A DNA stretch of 64,000 bases. Source: Syntrophomonadaceae bacterium (GTDB taxonomy: Bacteria > Bacillota > Dethiobacteria > DTU022). The notes beneath the pieces are model-generated. The model searched no databases. It worked only from the letters and a program-made list of their open reading frames with translations, and was not told the DNA's origin. Location: NCBI GenBank assembly GCA_007130585.1, contig SLSE01000030.1, positions 1-64,000 on the forward strand. Direction: 5' to 3'. Both the position numbers and the translations under genes were made by a program. Below are positions 9,270 through 17,469 of the stretch, one piece after another (the first letter of the stretch is position 1; each line of letters opens with the position of its first letter).

Positions 9270-9583
9270 TATAATTCAACCCCTTTTCATGCATTCCTGC
9301 CTGTTTTTTTAAAAAAATATAAAAAAAAGAGGAAATTATGGATTAATTCCCTTCAACACTCCCATTATTTTCCTGTATTTAAGATTACCAGCCACGCAAT
9401 CCCGGACTGGCCGCATTTCGGTTAATAATCACCCGCAGGCCTCGCTGCCGGGCTCGGCCCGCTTTTTTCGGCCCCCGGGAATTAGCCGAATCCACGATCG
9501 CTTTCAGATTAACACTCCGGTGTACAGCATCAGATAAAGCAAGCAATTTCGGGGAGAGACCCAGATCAAGGTTTATTTCAGTT
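9270..9583. other. Intergenic region between mgtE and mraZ
   Basis: About 310 bases without a convincing gene. The part next to mraZ is AT-rich (runs of A and T around 9307-9330) and probably carries the dcw promoter. A plus-strand hairpin CGGGC-TCG-GCCCG followed by six T lies near 9449-9467, but no plus-strand gene precedes it. No clear rho-independent terminator for mgtE was found on the minus strand. Confidence 0.5.
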
Positions 9584-10918
9584 TTAGCGGAGGTATTCGA
9601 GGAAAGCTGTCGCTATGACAAAGTAAATAAGCAGCCCGGTAACATCTTTTATGGTAGTGACAAACGGGCCGGCGGTTATTGCCGGATCAATATTGATCAG
9701 ATTGCAGATCATCGGCACCAGGGTGCCGATCAGGGCAGCCACGCTGATTGTAGCCATCATGGAAATACCGACTACCAGGCCCAGGTAGATATTGCCCTGC
9801 CAGAAATAGGCAGTAACCGAGATCAGGACGCCGCAGAGAACTCCCATCACCAGGCCGATTTTAATTTCCCGGAACAGGTATGGCCACATTTCGTTGCTCT
9901 CTATCTCACCGGTGGCCAGGCCGCGGACAAATATGGTGGATGATTGGGTCCCCACGTTTCCCCCCATGTCCATAAGCACGGGTATGAAAACGGCAAGCAT
10001 AACTATTGCTTCGAGGGTGTTTTCAAAGACGCCGATTACACTTCCCGATAAAATACCCCCCGCCAGGCTGATGACCAGCCAGGGCAGCCGGAGGCGGACA
10101 ACCTTGTTCACGGAAGCTTTGGTCAGCTCGACCCCTTCAACTTCACTGGCTCCGGCCAGGCGGTAAATATCTTCCGTGGCCTCCTGTTCCATAACGTCCA
10201 TAACATCATCCACGGTAATAATGCCGAGCAGCCTTTCCTGATCGTCCACTACCGGTACGGCAAGCAGGTCATACTTGGATACAATCCGGGCCACCTCTTC
10301 CTGGTCGAGCTCGGCGTTAACATTAATTACATTGGTACGCATAATACTTTCTATCAGCGTCCCATCGGAAGATGCGATCAGGTCGCGAAGCGAGACCACG
10401 CCGATCAGGCGGCCGTTCTCGTCAACCACATAAACATAGTAGATGGTTTCCGCTTCGGGGGCAATTTCCCTGAGGCGGTTAATGGCTTCTTCAACCGGTA
10501 TGTCGGCGGGCAGGGAAATGAACTCGGTGGTCATGATTCCGCCGGCCGTGTCTTCCGGGTATTTCATGAGATCACCGAAATCAACGGGGGCTTCTTCTTC
10601 GCTGACCAGATCAATTATCTGCCGGGCGTCTTCAGGCGAAAGCTCGCCCATCAGGTCGGCGGCATCATCGGAAGGGAGGCTCCTTAGAACAGATTTAGTG
10701 CGTTCCTGTTCCAGGAAGGGCAGTATTTCAGCCTGCTCAAAATCTTCCATTTCATTAAATATGAGGGAAGCTTCTTCTGCGGGCAATCTGTGTATAAGGT
10801 CGACTTTTTCTTCAAGTTCGAGGTCTTCAAATAAATCGAGAAGGTCTCCCGGGTGGGTTCCCGCCTGCAGTTCCTGCCTGATCCGGTTATAGATTTGTTC
10901 GACAGTCAAAGCTCCCAC
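9584..10918 (-). CDS. mgtE: MgtE-type magnesium channel
   Basis: Mg2+ channel gated by cytoplasmic magnesium. 444 residues in the usual order: an N-terminal superhelical domain rich in acidic residues (about 1-125, with ELSPEDARQIIDLV), two CBS domains (about 130-250, including VDENGRLIGVVSLRDL and DDQERLLGIITVDDVMDVME), a plug helix, and five transmembrane helices from about 275. The pore signature region PVLMDMGGNVGTQSS is present. It stands alone between the dcw operon and the 6S RNA region. A TGC-TATAAT extended -10 lies about 105 bases upstream. No M-box riboswitch is apparent in the short leader. Confidence 0.95.
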   Translation of the reverse strand: MGALTVEQIYNRIRQELQAGTHPGDLLDLFEDLELEEKVDLIHRLPAEEASLIFNEMEDFEQAEILPFLEQERTKSVLRSLPSDDAADLMGELSPEDARQIIDLVSEEEAPVDFGDLMKYPEDTAGGIMTTEFISLPADIPVEEAINRLREIAPEAETIYYVYVVDENGRLIGVVSLRDLIASSDGTLIESIMRTNVINVNAELDQEEVARIVSKYDLLAVPVVDDQERLLGIITVDDVMDVMEQEATEDIYRLAGASEVEGVELTKASVNKVVRLRLPWLVISLAGGILSGSVIGVFENTLEAIVMLAVFIPVLMDMGGNVGTQSSTIFVRGLATGEIESNEMWPYLFREIKIGLVMGVLCGVLISVTAYFWQGNIYLGLVVGISMMATISVAALIGTLVPMICNLINIDPAITAGPFVTTIKDVTGLLIYFVIATAFLEYLR

Positions 10919-11021
10919 CTCCCCTGATCAATTCAGGGATCTTTCCGTTCCGGTCCGGCCCTTATTATTCGTTTTTCTTCAAGGAAGCCGTATGGCAGGC
11001 CGATTCTGCAAACACTTTATT

Positions 11022-11027
11022 ATTATA
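11022..11027 (-). promoter_or_regulatory. Extended -10 promoter element for mgtE
   Basis: On the minus strand TGC-TATAAT reads at 11030-11022, a perfect extended -10 box. The -35 region is only a T-run (the 6S RNA 3' end), so recognition would rest on the extended -10. It lies about 105 bases upstream of the mgtE start. Confidence 0.55.
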
Positions 11028-11044
11028 GCACGCAGAAAAGCATT

Positions 11045-11246
11045 AAAAAACCCCGCTGTGCCGTGGGCCATGGTTTTGAACTGTTCCCCCGAAAGGTGGG
11101 TACCCTCTCAACTGTTTTGCAGGTCCTCTTTTCAAAGGCTGCTGCGCCGCAGAAGAAGTCCGGGTTCCCGTTGTAAAAGTGTTAGCTCAAAACTTATAGG
11201 TTGCCACGAACACCGCAGGGTATTGCAAATATTTGTTTCTATTTTC
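11045..11246 (-). ncRNA. ssrS: 6S RNA (ssrS/bsrA-like)
   Basis: About 200 nt in the gap downstream of aspS, the same neighbourhood as Bacillus 6S-1 (bsrA). 6S RNA mimics an open promoter and sequesters the housekeeping RNA polymerase. The ends form the typical closing stem: CCCUGCGGUG near the 5' side (about 11219-11210) pairs with CACAGCGGGG near the 3' side (about 11060-11051) with one G-A mismatch, and GUGG/CCAC continues the stem. The 5' arm resembles the 6S consensus around UGUUCGUGGCAACC. A run of six U follows the stem. A promoter at 11281-11253 sets the 5' end near 11246. The call rests on these pairings, length and synteny; no covariance model was run. Confidence 0.75.
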
Positions 11247-11252
11247 ATTAAG

Positions 11253-11281
11253 ATAATAGCACATTTGAGGGATTGGCGCAA
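11253..11281 (-). promoter_or_regulatory. Promoter of the 6S RNA gene
   Basis: Minus strand: -35 TTGCGC at 11281-11276, a 17-base spacer, and -10 TATTAT at 11258-11253 preceded by TG at the extended -10 position. Transcription would begin near 11246. Confidence 0.65.
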
Positions 11282-11410
11282 GGTTTGGCAGAGACGATCC
11301 TGCTTCTTAACTCCGTTATTTTCTTCCTCCTAAACCTTTCCCGGGAAGCAACTGTTTTAACAGGGGCGCCGGAGCCCGGGTTGTGCCTGTAAGCGCTTTA
11401 CAACCCGTAG

Positions 11411-11440
11411 AAAAACAGGGGCTGTTTAAAAACAGCCCCT
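11411..11440 (-). terminator. Rho-independent terminator after hisS-aspS
   Basis: On the minus strand the stem AGGGGCTGTTT/AAACAGCCCCT is followed by GTTTTTC. It sits 22 bases beyond the hisS-aspS stop and ends that transcription unit before the 6S RNA promoter. Confidence 0.85.
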
Positions 11441-11462
11441 CTTTCCGGCTAAGCGTTAATAT

Positions 11463-14400
11463 CTACTCCTCTTCTTCCCTTTTTTGCAGTTCAATTTTAA
11501 GCTCATCGAGCTGTCCGCCGTCAACGGAAGCGGGAGCGCCGGTCATCAGGCAGCTGGCTGCCGCCGTTTTCGGAAAAGGTATAACCTGGCGGATTGAATC
11601 GTCCCCTGCGAGCAGGGCAACCAGGCGGTCCAAACCGAGGGCAATCCCGCCATGAGGGGGAGCGCCAAAGGAGAGAGCTTCCAGCAAAAAGCCGAATTTT
11701 TCAATGCTTTCTTCTTCCGATAAGCCCAGCAGCTTAAATATTTCGGCCTGGGTTGCGCTGTCGTGGATACGGGTACTCCCTCCGCCTATCTCCACTCCGT
11801 CGAGCACAAGATCGTAGGCCTGGGCCCGCACGGCAAGGGGATCGCTTTGCAGGACAGGCATATCTTCCACCCTGGGCGCAGTAAAAGGATGGTGATCGGA
11901 GTCGTAGCGCCGTTCATCTTCGTTATAGTGGAAGAGCGGGAAATCCACAACCCAGAGAAAATGCGGGTCGGCTGAGATATCTTCCGGAGCCAGGTGACGG
12001 CGCAGGTGGCCCAAAACCTGGCAGGTTGTCTCCCACCTGTCGGCTACAAAGAGCAAAACATCGCCCGGCTGCGCTTCCATCCGATTATTAATATCCCCGA
12101 TCAGCTGTTCGCTGAAAAACTTGCTGATTGGAGAGCGCCAGCTGTTTTCTTCGACAAAAACCCAGGCCAGGCCGCTGGCGCCAAGCTGGCGGGCCAGCAG
12201 CGTGAGATCATCGAGGTCTTTGCGGCTCATCCTGCCGCCGCCTTTTACACGCAGGCCCTTAACCGAACCTCCGGTCTCAAGGGCTGATTTGAAAACTTTG
12301 AAATCGCTGGTTCCGGCCAGGTCATCAAGATCGAGCAGCTCCATACCGAACCGCAAATCCGGTTTATCTGACCCGAAGCGGTTCATGGCTTCCCGGTAAG
12401 GCATGCGCAGGAAAGGCCGTTTGATTTCAATGCCGTGAATCTCTTTCCAGAGCAGGGCAACCAGCCCTTCCAAAAGGGCAAAAAGGTTTTCCGGGCCGAA
12501 AAATGAAGTTTCGATATCAACCTGGGTAAACTCCGGCTGGCGGTCCGCCCTGAGGTCTTCGTCACGGAAGCAGCGCACGATCTGGAAGTAGCGCTCGACG
12601 CCGCTAACCATGAGCAGCTGCTTGAACAGCTGTGGCGATTGGGGAAGGGCGTAGAATGAACCGGGATGCTGGCGGCTGGGCACCAGGAAATCCCTGGCCC
12701 CTTCCGGAGTGCTGCGGGTCAGCATGGGCGTTTCAATTTCCATGAAATCATAACGATCCATGTAGTCACGGATTAATTTAACAGCCCTGTGGCGCAACTG
12801 CAGCCGGCCAAGCATTTCGGGGCGCCTTAGATCAAGGTAACGGTAACGCAGACGGAGGTTTTCATCAACATTTGTATTATCTTCTATATAGAAAGGAGGA
12901 GTCCTGGAAGTATTTAAAACCTCCATACCGTCGACACGCACCTCAACCCGGCCCGTAGGCAGGGCAGGGTTAATATTTTCGTCCGACCGCCTGACAACCT
13001 CGCCTTCCACGGAAACGACATATTCGCTGCGCAGGTTTTCAGCTTCATTAAAAAGGCCGGAGCCAAGCTGCTGATCGAAAACCAGCTGCACTACTCCGCT
13101 GCGGTCTCTCAGATCAATGAAGATCAGGCCGCCGTGGTCGCGCCGTTTGCCTACCCAGCCGGCCAGCTTAACCCGGCTTTTGATATAATCGGCATCGAGA
13201 ACGCCGCAGTAGTGAGTTTTCCTGTCGGGGGCACCCAGGGGCGGCAGGGTAACCTCAGCCGTGGCGGGAGCGGTAACCGCTTCCGTTTCCGGGGGGCAGT
13301 CTTCGAGGATGAGTTCAAAGATTGCCTCACGCACCACTTCCTGCTGCTGACCACTTTCCATGTTACGCAGGGTAACAACGCCGCGGGAAATTTCATCTTC
13401 CCCGATGATGGCTACATACCTGTAACCCTGCCGGCCGGCATATTTCATCTGGGCTTTCAGGCTGCGCTCCATCATCTCCGTTTCGGCAGCAATGCCCTTT
13501 TCCCGCAGTTCGGAAGCAAGCAGAAGAGCTTCACCTTCAAGTCCGCTGCCCGCCGGGGCGATGTATACCGATGTTAAAGGTTCGGGCATCTGCCTGCTCC
13601 AATCCATGGTCAGGAGAATTCTTTCCACACCGAAGGCAACCCCTACTCCCGGGGTGGGAGGCCCGCCGCAATGCTCCACAAGGTGATCGTAGCGGCCTCC
13701 TCCGCATAGCGACGCCTGGGAACCCGAAGCCCCGGCCGTAATTTCAAAAGCCGTGCGGGTATAGTAATCGAGGCCCCTGACCAGGCGGCTGTTCAGGTTG
13801 TAAGGTATTTCAAGCCTGTCCAGCAGCCTTCTGACTGCGGCAAAGTGCCGGTCGCAGTCGGGGCACAGGTAATCAGTCATCCTGGGTGCCGCCTCTATAG
13901 CGGCCTGGCAGCTTTCCGCCTTACAGTCGAGGACGCGCATCGGGTTGTTCCTGTAGCGTTTAACACATTCTTTACAGAGATCTGCCCCGGCATTTTCAAG
14001 ATAAGGCACCAGAACTTCCCGGAACTGCGGCCGGCAAACCGGGCATCCCACACTGTTCAGTTCAATAGAGAGGTTTTCCAGCTGCAGCGAACGAAAAAAC
14101 CTGTAGCAAAAAGAGATGATTTCCGTATCGGCGGCAGCATGGGCCGCCCCGAATATTTCAAGCCCAAACTGGTTAAACTGACGGTAACGGCCGGCCTGGG
14201 GGCGATCGTAGCGAAACATGGGGCCGATATAATAAAGCTTAACCGGTTGGGGTTGTTCTTTCAGGTTGTGTTCAAGGTAAGCCCGCGCAACAGCAGCGGT
14301 CAGTTCCGGGCGGAGGGTTAAGTCGCGCCCGCTGCGATCCTTGAAGGTATACATTTCCTTTGAAACAATGTCGCTGTCCTCCCCCACACTGCGGACAAAA

Positions 14401-14546
14401 AGTTCGGTTTGTTCAAACATGGGGGTGCGAATCTCGCCAAACCCGTAAAGGGTGCAGAAATCGCTGAACAATTTCTCCAGGTGCTGCCACTTTTTTGCTT
14501 CATCCGGTAGTATGTCCCGGGTTCCCCGGGGTGCCCTGTAGTTCAT
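11463..14546 (-). CDS. hisS-aspS: Single-chain histidyl-tRNA synthetase / aspartyl-tRNA synthetase fusion
   Basis: One uninterrupted frame of 1027 residues carries two complete class II synthetases. Residues 1-415 are HisRS: motif 2 FRYDRPQAGRYRQFNQFG (111-128), the histidine motif LVRGLDYYTRTAFE (255-268), motif 3 near 300-312, and an anticodon domain. After a linker rich in Pro, Ala and Thr (416-442), residues 443-1027 are AspRS, with an OB anticodon domain, a GAD insertion and the C-terminal FPKTAAASCLMTGAP. I see no in-frame ATG, GTG or TTG in the linker, so AspRS cannot be started separately by normal rules. In Bacillus the two are separate adjacent genes. HGG in KRRDHGGLIF (His471) resembles non-discriminating AspRS. 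A missed frameshift is unlikely, because both halves are intact in one frame. Confidence 0.93.
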   Translation of the reverse strand: MNYRAPRGTRDILPDEAKKWQHLEKLFSDFCTLYGFGEIRTPMFEQTELFVRSVGEDSDIVSKEMYTFKDRSGRDLTLRPELTAAVARAYLEHNLKEQPQPVKLYYIGPMFRYDRPQAGRYRQFNQFGLEIFGAAHAAADTEIISFCYRFFRSLQLENLSIELNSVGCPVCRPQFREVLVPYLENAGADLCKECVKRYRNNPMRVLDCKAESCQAAIEAAPRMTDYLCPDCDRHFAAVRRLLDRLEIPYNLNSRLVRGLDYYTRTAFEITAGASGSQASLCGGGRYDHLVEHCGGPPTPGVGVAFGVERILLTMDWSRQMPEPLTSVYIAPAGSGLEGEALLLASELREKGIAAETEMMERSLKAQMKYAGRQGYRYVAIIGEDEISRGVVTLRNMESGQQQEVVREAIFELILEDCPPETEAVTAPATAEVTLPPLGAPDRKTHYCGVLDADYIKSRVKLAGWVGKRRDHGGLIFIDLRDRSGVVQLVFDQQLGSGLFNEAENLRSEYVVSVEGEVVRRSDENINPALPTGRVEVRVDGMEVLNTSRTPPFYIEDNTNVDENLRLRYRYLDLRRPEMLGRLQLRHRAVKLIRDYMDRYDFMEIETPMLTRSTPEGARDFLVPSRQHPGSFYALPQSPQLFKQLLMVSGVERYFQIVRCFRDEDLRADRQPEFTQVDIETSFFGPENLFALLEGLVALLWKEIHGIEIKRPFLRMPYREAMNRFGSDKPDLRFGMELLDLDDLAGTSDFKVFKSALETGGSVKGLRVKGGGRMSRKDLDDLTLLARQLGASGLAWVFVEENSWRSPISKFFSEQLIGDINNRMEAQPGDVLLFVADRWETTCQVLGHLRRHLAPEDISADPHFLWVVDFPLFHYNEDERRYDSDHHPFTAPRVEDMPVLQSDPLAVRAQAYDLVLDGVEIGGGSTRIHDSATQAEIFKLLGLSEEESIEKFGFLLEALSFGAPPHGGIALGLDRLVALLAGDDSIRQVIPFPKTAAASCLMTGAPASVDGGQLDELKIELQKREEEE

Positions 14547-14570
14547 CTCAGTACTCCTCTCCAGTAATCG

Positions 14571-15020
14571 CTAAAATAGCTTTTTGCTGTCTATAAGCAT
14601 GGTTACCGGGCCGTCATTATCAACCATAATGCGCATTTCAGCCTGGAAGCGTCCGGTGGCCACGGTAATTCCATGCTTTTGCAGGCTCTCGTTAAAATGG
14701 TTATAAAGTTCTTCGGCCTGATCCGGCGGGGCCGCAGCCGAAAAACCGGGCCTGCGCCCTTTGCGGCAATCCCCCAGGAGGGTAAATTGCGATATGCTTA
14801 AAATGGAACCGCCCACATCAGTAACAGACAGGTTCATTAACCCGGCCTGGTCTTCAAATATGCGCAGGCCGGCAATTTTCCCGGCCAGGTAATCGCTGTC
14901 GGCAGGCCCGTCTTCCCTGGCCACTCCCAGGAAAACGACCAGTCCTTTTCCGATCTTTCCAACTGTTTCGGGACCGACTTCCACGCCGGCCCTGCTGACA
15001 CGCTGAACAACCGCTCTCAT
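14571..15020 (-). CDS. dtd: D-aminoacyl-tRNA deacylase
   Basis: Hydrolyses D-amino acids (and glycine) mischarged onto tRNA. 149 residues, the standard length. The two active-site signatures are present: [17 protein letters not shown] and, near the C-terminus, the Gly-Pro motif [11 protein letters not shown]. The N-terminus [15 protein letters not shown] is typical. The ATG at 15020 follows GGGGGATTTC. It lies between rel and hisS as in Bacillus, 24 bases upstream of the synthetase gene, and is probably co-transcribed with both. Confidence 0.96.
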   Translation of the reverse strand: MRAVVQRVSRAGVEVGPETVGKIGKGLVVFLGVAREDGPADSDYLAGKIAGLRIFEDQAGLMNLSVTDVGGSILSISQFTLLGDCRKGRRPGFSAAAPPDQAEELYNHFNESLQKHGITVATGRFQAEMRIMVDNDGPVTMLIDSKKLF

Positions 15021-15137
15021 GAAATCCCCCGTGAAATCTCATAATCCAGGCCCCGGGATTCTTTGAAAAATCCCGGGCCGGCGCAAAAATCAGCCAACCG
15101 GACCGGCCAGGCAGCCATCCTGCTCCGGGAGAGCAGG

Positions 15138-17324
15138 CTAGCTTTTCGAGCCATAGACATACCGGTTGACGGAGTAAACATCTTTTATCTTGTTTATCTT
15201 GGACATTATCTGATCGAGATGAACCTGATCCCGAACAACAAGGGTCATATGGATAGTCGCATCCCTGTTTTTATCAGCCCGGGCTGAAACTGCATTCACC
15301 TCGATTTTACTTTCGTTTACAGCGGTCATAATATCAGCCAGCAGGTTCTTGCGATCAGTGGCGCTGATTTCTATTTCTACCGGGTATGAAGCGCCTGCCT
15401 CGCCTTCCCAGGACGCTTCCAGCATACGGCTTTCATCTCCCCCGTAATGCTTCAGGTTGGGGCAATCCCGGCGGTGAATTGATACGCCTCGTCCGCGGGT
15501 GACCAGGCCCACAATGTCGTCGCCCGGAACGGGGTTGCAGCAGCGGGCCACTCTCATCAGGAGGTCGTCCATGCCCTCGATTACAACGCCGGGCGAACCG
15601 GGTTTCTGGCGCTTAACCGGCTTAAATTCAGGTATTACTTCTTCCGGTTCTTTATCCTTGTGCCTGCGCTGGTATTCTTCACGCATCCGGCTGATTACCT
15701 GGTGTACTGAAACACCGCCGTAACCGACAGCGGCATAAAGATCTTCAACCCCGGCCAGGTTAAAGGAACGGGCCACATCGTCTAAAAGATCGTTCTTTAA
15801 CTGGATGCGCTGCTCGACGTTAATCCGCCTGATTTCCCTTTCTATCATTTCGCGGCCTTTTTCAATATTCTCTTCGCGGCGCTCTTTTTTGAACCAGTTT
15901 CGAATCTTGTTTTTGGCATGAGAGGTTTTGACCAGCTTGAGCCAGTCGCGGCTGGGCGATCCCTGCTTGGAAGTAACAACTTCAACCATGTCACCGGTTT
16001 TCAGCTGGTAATCCAGGGGCACGAGGCGCCCGTTAACCCTGGCCCCGGTACAGTGATTTCCGATATCGGTGTGGATTTTATAAGCAAAGTCAAGGGTTAC
16101 CGAGCCGGCAGGAAGATCAATAACATCGCCTTTCGGGGTAAATACGAATACTTCATCGGTAAAGAGATCGCCTTTCAGGTCTTTGATAAAGTCGCGGGCA
16201 TCGCGGTAATCGCCCTGCCATTCCATCAACTGGCGCAACCAGGTCAGCTTATCGTCTATTTCGTCTGAATCCCTGGTTTTTTCTTTATAACGCCAGTGGG
16301 CGGCAATACCGTATTCGGCAGTCCGGTGCATGTCCCATGTCCTGATCTGAATTTCGGCCAGCTCGTTCTCGGCGGCAAAAACAGTGGTATGCAGGGATTG
16401 GTACATGTTGGGTTTGGGCATGGCAATAAAGTCTTTAAAACGGCCCGGGATCGGTTTCCAGATCGTGTGCACTATACCCAGGGTATGGTAACAGTCCTTT
16501 ACCGAATCAACAATAATCCTGACTGCGGTAAGATCGTAAATTTCGTTAATATCTTTACCCTGGGATTTCATTTTGTTATATATGCTGTAGAGGTGCTTCG
16601 GACGGCCCTGGATTTCTGCCTCAATATTTGCTTCGGACAGGTAATCCTGCAGAATCCAGATAATCCGGTTGATAAATTTTTCGCGTTCCCGTCTCTTCTT
16701 GTCCAGCTTCTCAACCAGCTGAAAGTATTCCTCGGGCTGCAGGTAGCGAAAAGCCAGGTCTTCAAGCTCCCATTTGATCATGTAAATTCCAAGGCGGTGA
16801 GCCAGCGGCGCATAAATTTCCAAGGTTTCCCGGGCAATTTCTTTTTGCTTGTGCGTGTTAAGGTAGCGCAGCGTGCGCAGGTTGTGGGTGCGGTCGGCCA
16901 GCTTGATTAAAACCACCCTGATATCCCGGGCCATGGCAATAAACATCTTGCGCAGGGTTTCAGCCTGCTGCTCTTCCTTTGAAGAAAAGTCGAGACGGCT
17001 CAGTTTGGTCACGCCGTCAACCAGGGCGCCGACTTCATCCCCAAATTCCTGCCGGATTTCTTCAAGGGATATTTCGGTATCTTCAACTACATCATGAAGC
17101 AGCCCGGCTATGATCGTTACCAGGTCCAGTTCCAGTTCTGTCAGGATCAGGGCTACCCCGATAGGATGGGTAATATAAGATTCTCCCGATTCGCGCAGCT
17201 GCCCGGAATGAGCTTCAAGAGAATATCTATAGGCCTTTTCGACCAGGGCCCAGTCTTCCAGGTCGGGATAGTACCGCTGGATTCTTTTTTTCAGTTCATT
17301 TAATTTTTGCTCTTTTACAGCCAT
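15138..17324 (-). CDS. rel: Bifunctional (p)ppGpp synthetase/hydrolase (Rel)
   Basis: Makes and degrades the stringent-response alarmone. 728 residues in the long RSH order: an HD hydrolase domain (HD at 77-78 in LLHDVVEDTEIS), the synthetase domain (around RPKHLYSIYNKMKSQGKDINEIYDLTAVR), a TGS domain (FVFTPKGDVIDLP), a zinc-finger/helical region (RVARCCNPVPGDDIVG) and a C-terminal ACT domain. The intact HD motif predicts an active hydrolase, so this is Rel rather than hydrolase-dead RelA. It follows recJ and precedes dtd; its leader contains a strong hairpin at 17371-17409. Confidence 0.95.
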   Translation of the reverse strand: MAVKEQKLNELKKRIQRYYPDLEDWALVEKAYRYSLEAHSGQLRESGESYITHPIGVALILTELELDLVTIIAGLLHDVVEDTEISLEEIRQEFGDEVGALVDGVTKLSRLDFSSKEEQQAETLRKMFIAMARDIRVVLIKLADRTHNLRTLRYLNTHKQKEIARETLEIYAPLAHRLGIYMIKWELEDLAFRYLQPEEYFQLVEKLDKKRREREKFINRIIWILQDYLSEANIEAEIQGRPKHLYSIYNKMKSQGKDINEIYDLTAVRIIVDSVKDCYHTLGIVHTIWKPIPGRFKDFIAMPKPNMYQSLHTTVFAAENELAEIQIRTWDMHRTAEYGIAAHWRYKEKTRDSDEIDDKLTWLRQLMEWQGDYRDARDFIKDLKGDLFTDEVFVFTPKGDVIDLPAGSVTLDFAYKIHTDIGNHCTGARVNGRLVPLDYQLKTGDMVEVVTSKQGSPSRDWLKLVKTSHAKNKIRNWFKKERREENIEKGREMIEREIRRINVEQRIQLKNDLLDDVARSFNLAGVEDLYAAVGYGGVSVHQVISRMREEYQRRHKDKEPEEVIPEFKPVKRQKPGSPGVVIEGMDDLLMRVARCCNPVPGDDIVGLVTRGRGVSIHRRDCPNLKHYGGDESRMLEASWEGEAGASYPVEIEISATDRKNLLADIMTAVNESKIEVNAVSARADKNRDATIHMTLVVRDQVHLDQIMSKINKIKDVYSVNRYVYGSKS

Positions 17325-17370
17325 ATTTAACGTTCCCCGGCACTGTTTTTTTCATGCCTTAATCCGTAAC

Positions 17371-17409
17371 CGGCCTGCCTCTGCCGGAAAGGTCCGTGCA
17401 GGCAGGCCG
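17371..17409 (-). promoter_or_regulatory. Hairpin in the rel leader
   Basis: A perfect 9-bp inverted repeat, CGGCCTGCC at 17409-17401 and GGCAGGCCG at 17379-17371 on the minus strand, lies between recJ and rel. No U-tract follows, so it is not an intrinsic terminator; it may be a processing or attenuation structure. Function unknown. Confidence 0.4.
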
Positions 17410-17469
17410 CTACCGTTATAGACACCCTCTATAATACTAAAAAATGGCTATAAATTCTATAGTACTTAG

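Noticed and set aside
9449..9467. GC-rich plus-strand hairpin with T6 near 9460, considered as a terminator
   Set aside because: No plus-strand gene or promoter precedes it, and it is in the wrong orientation for mgtE and mraZ.
10919..11044. M-box magnesium riboswitch upstream of mgtE
   Set aside because: The leader from the -10 to the start is only about 100 bases and no M-box core could be recognised.
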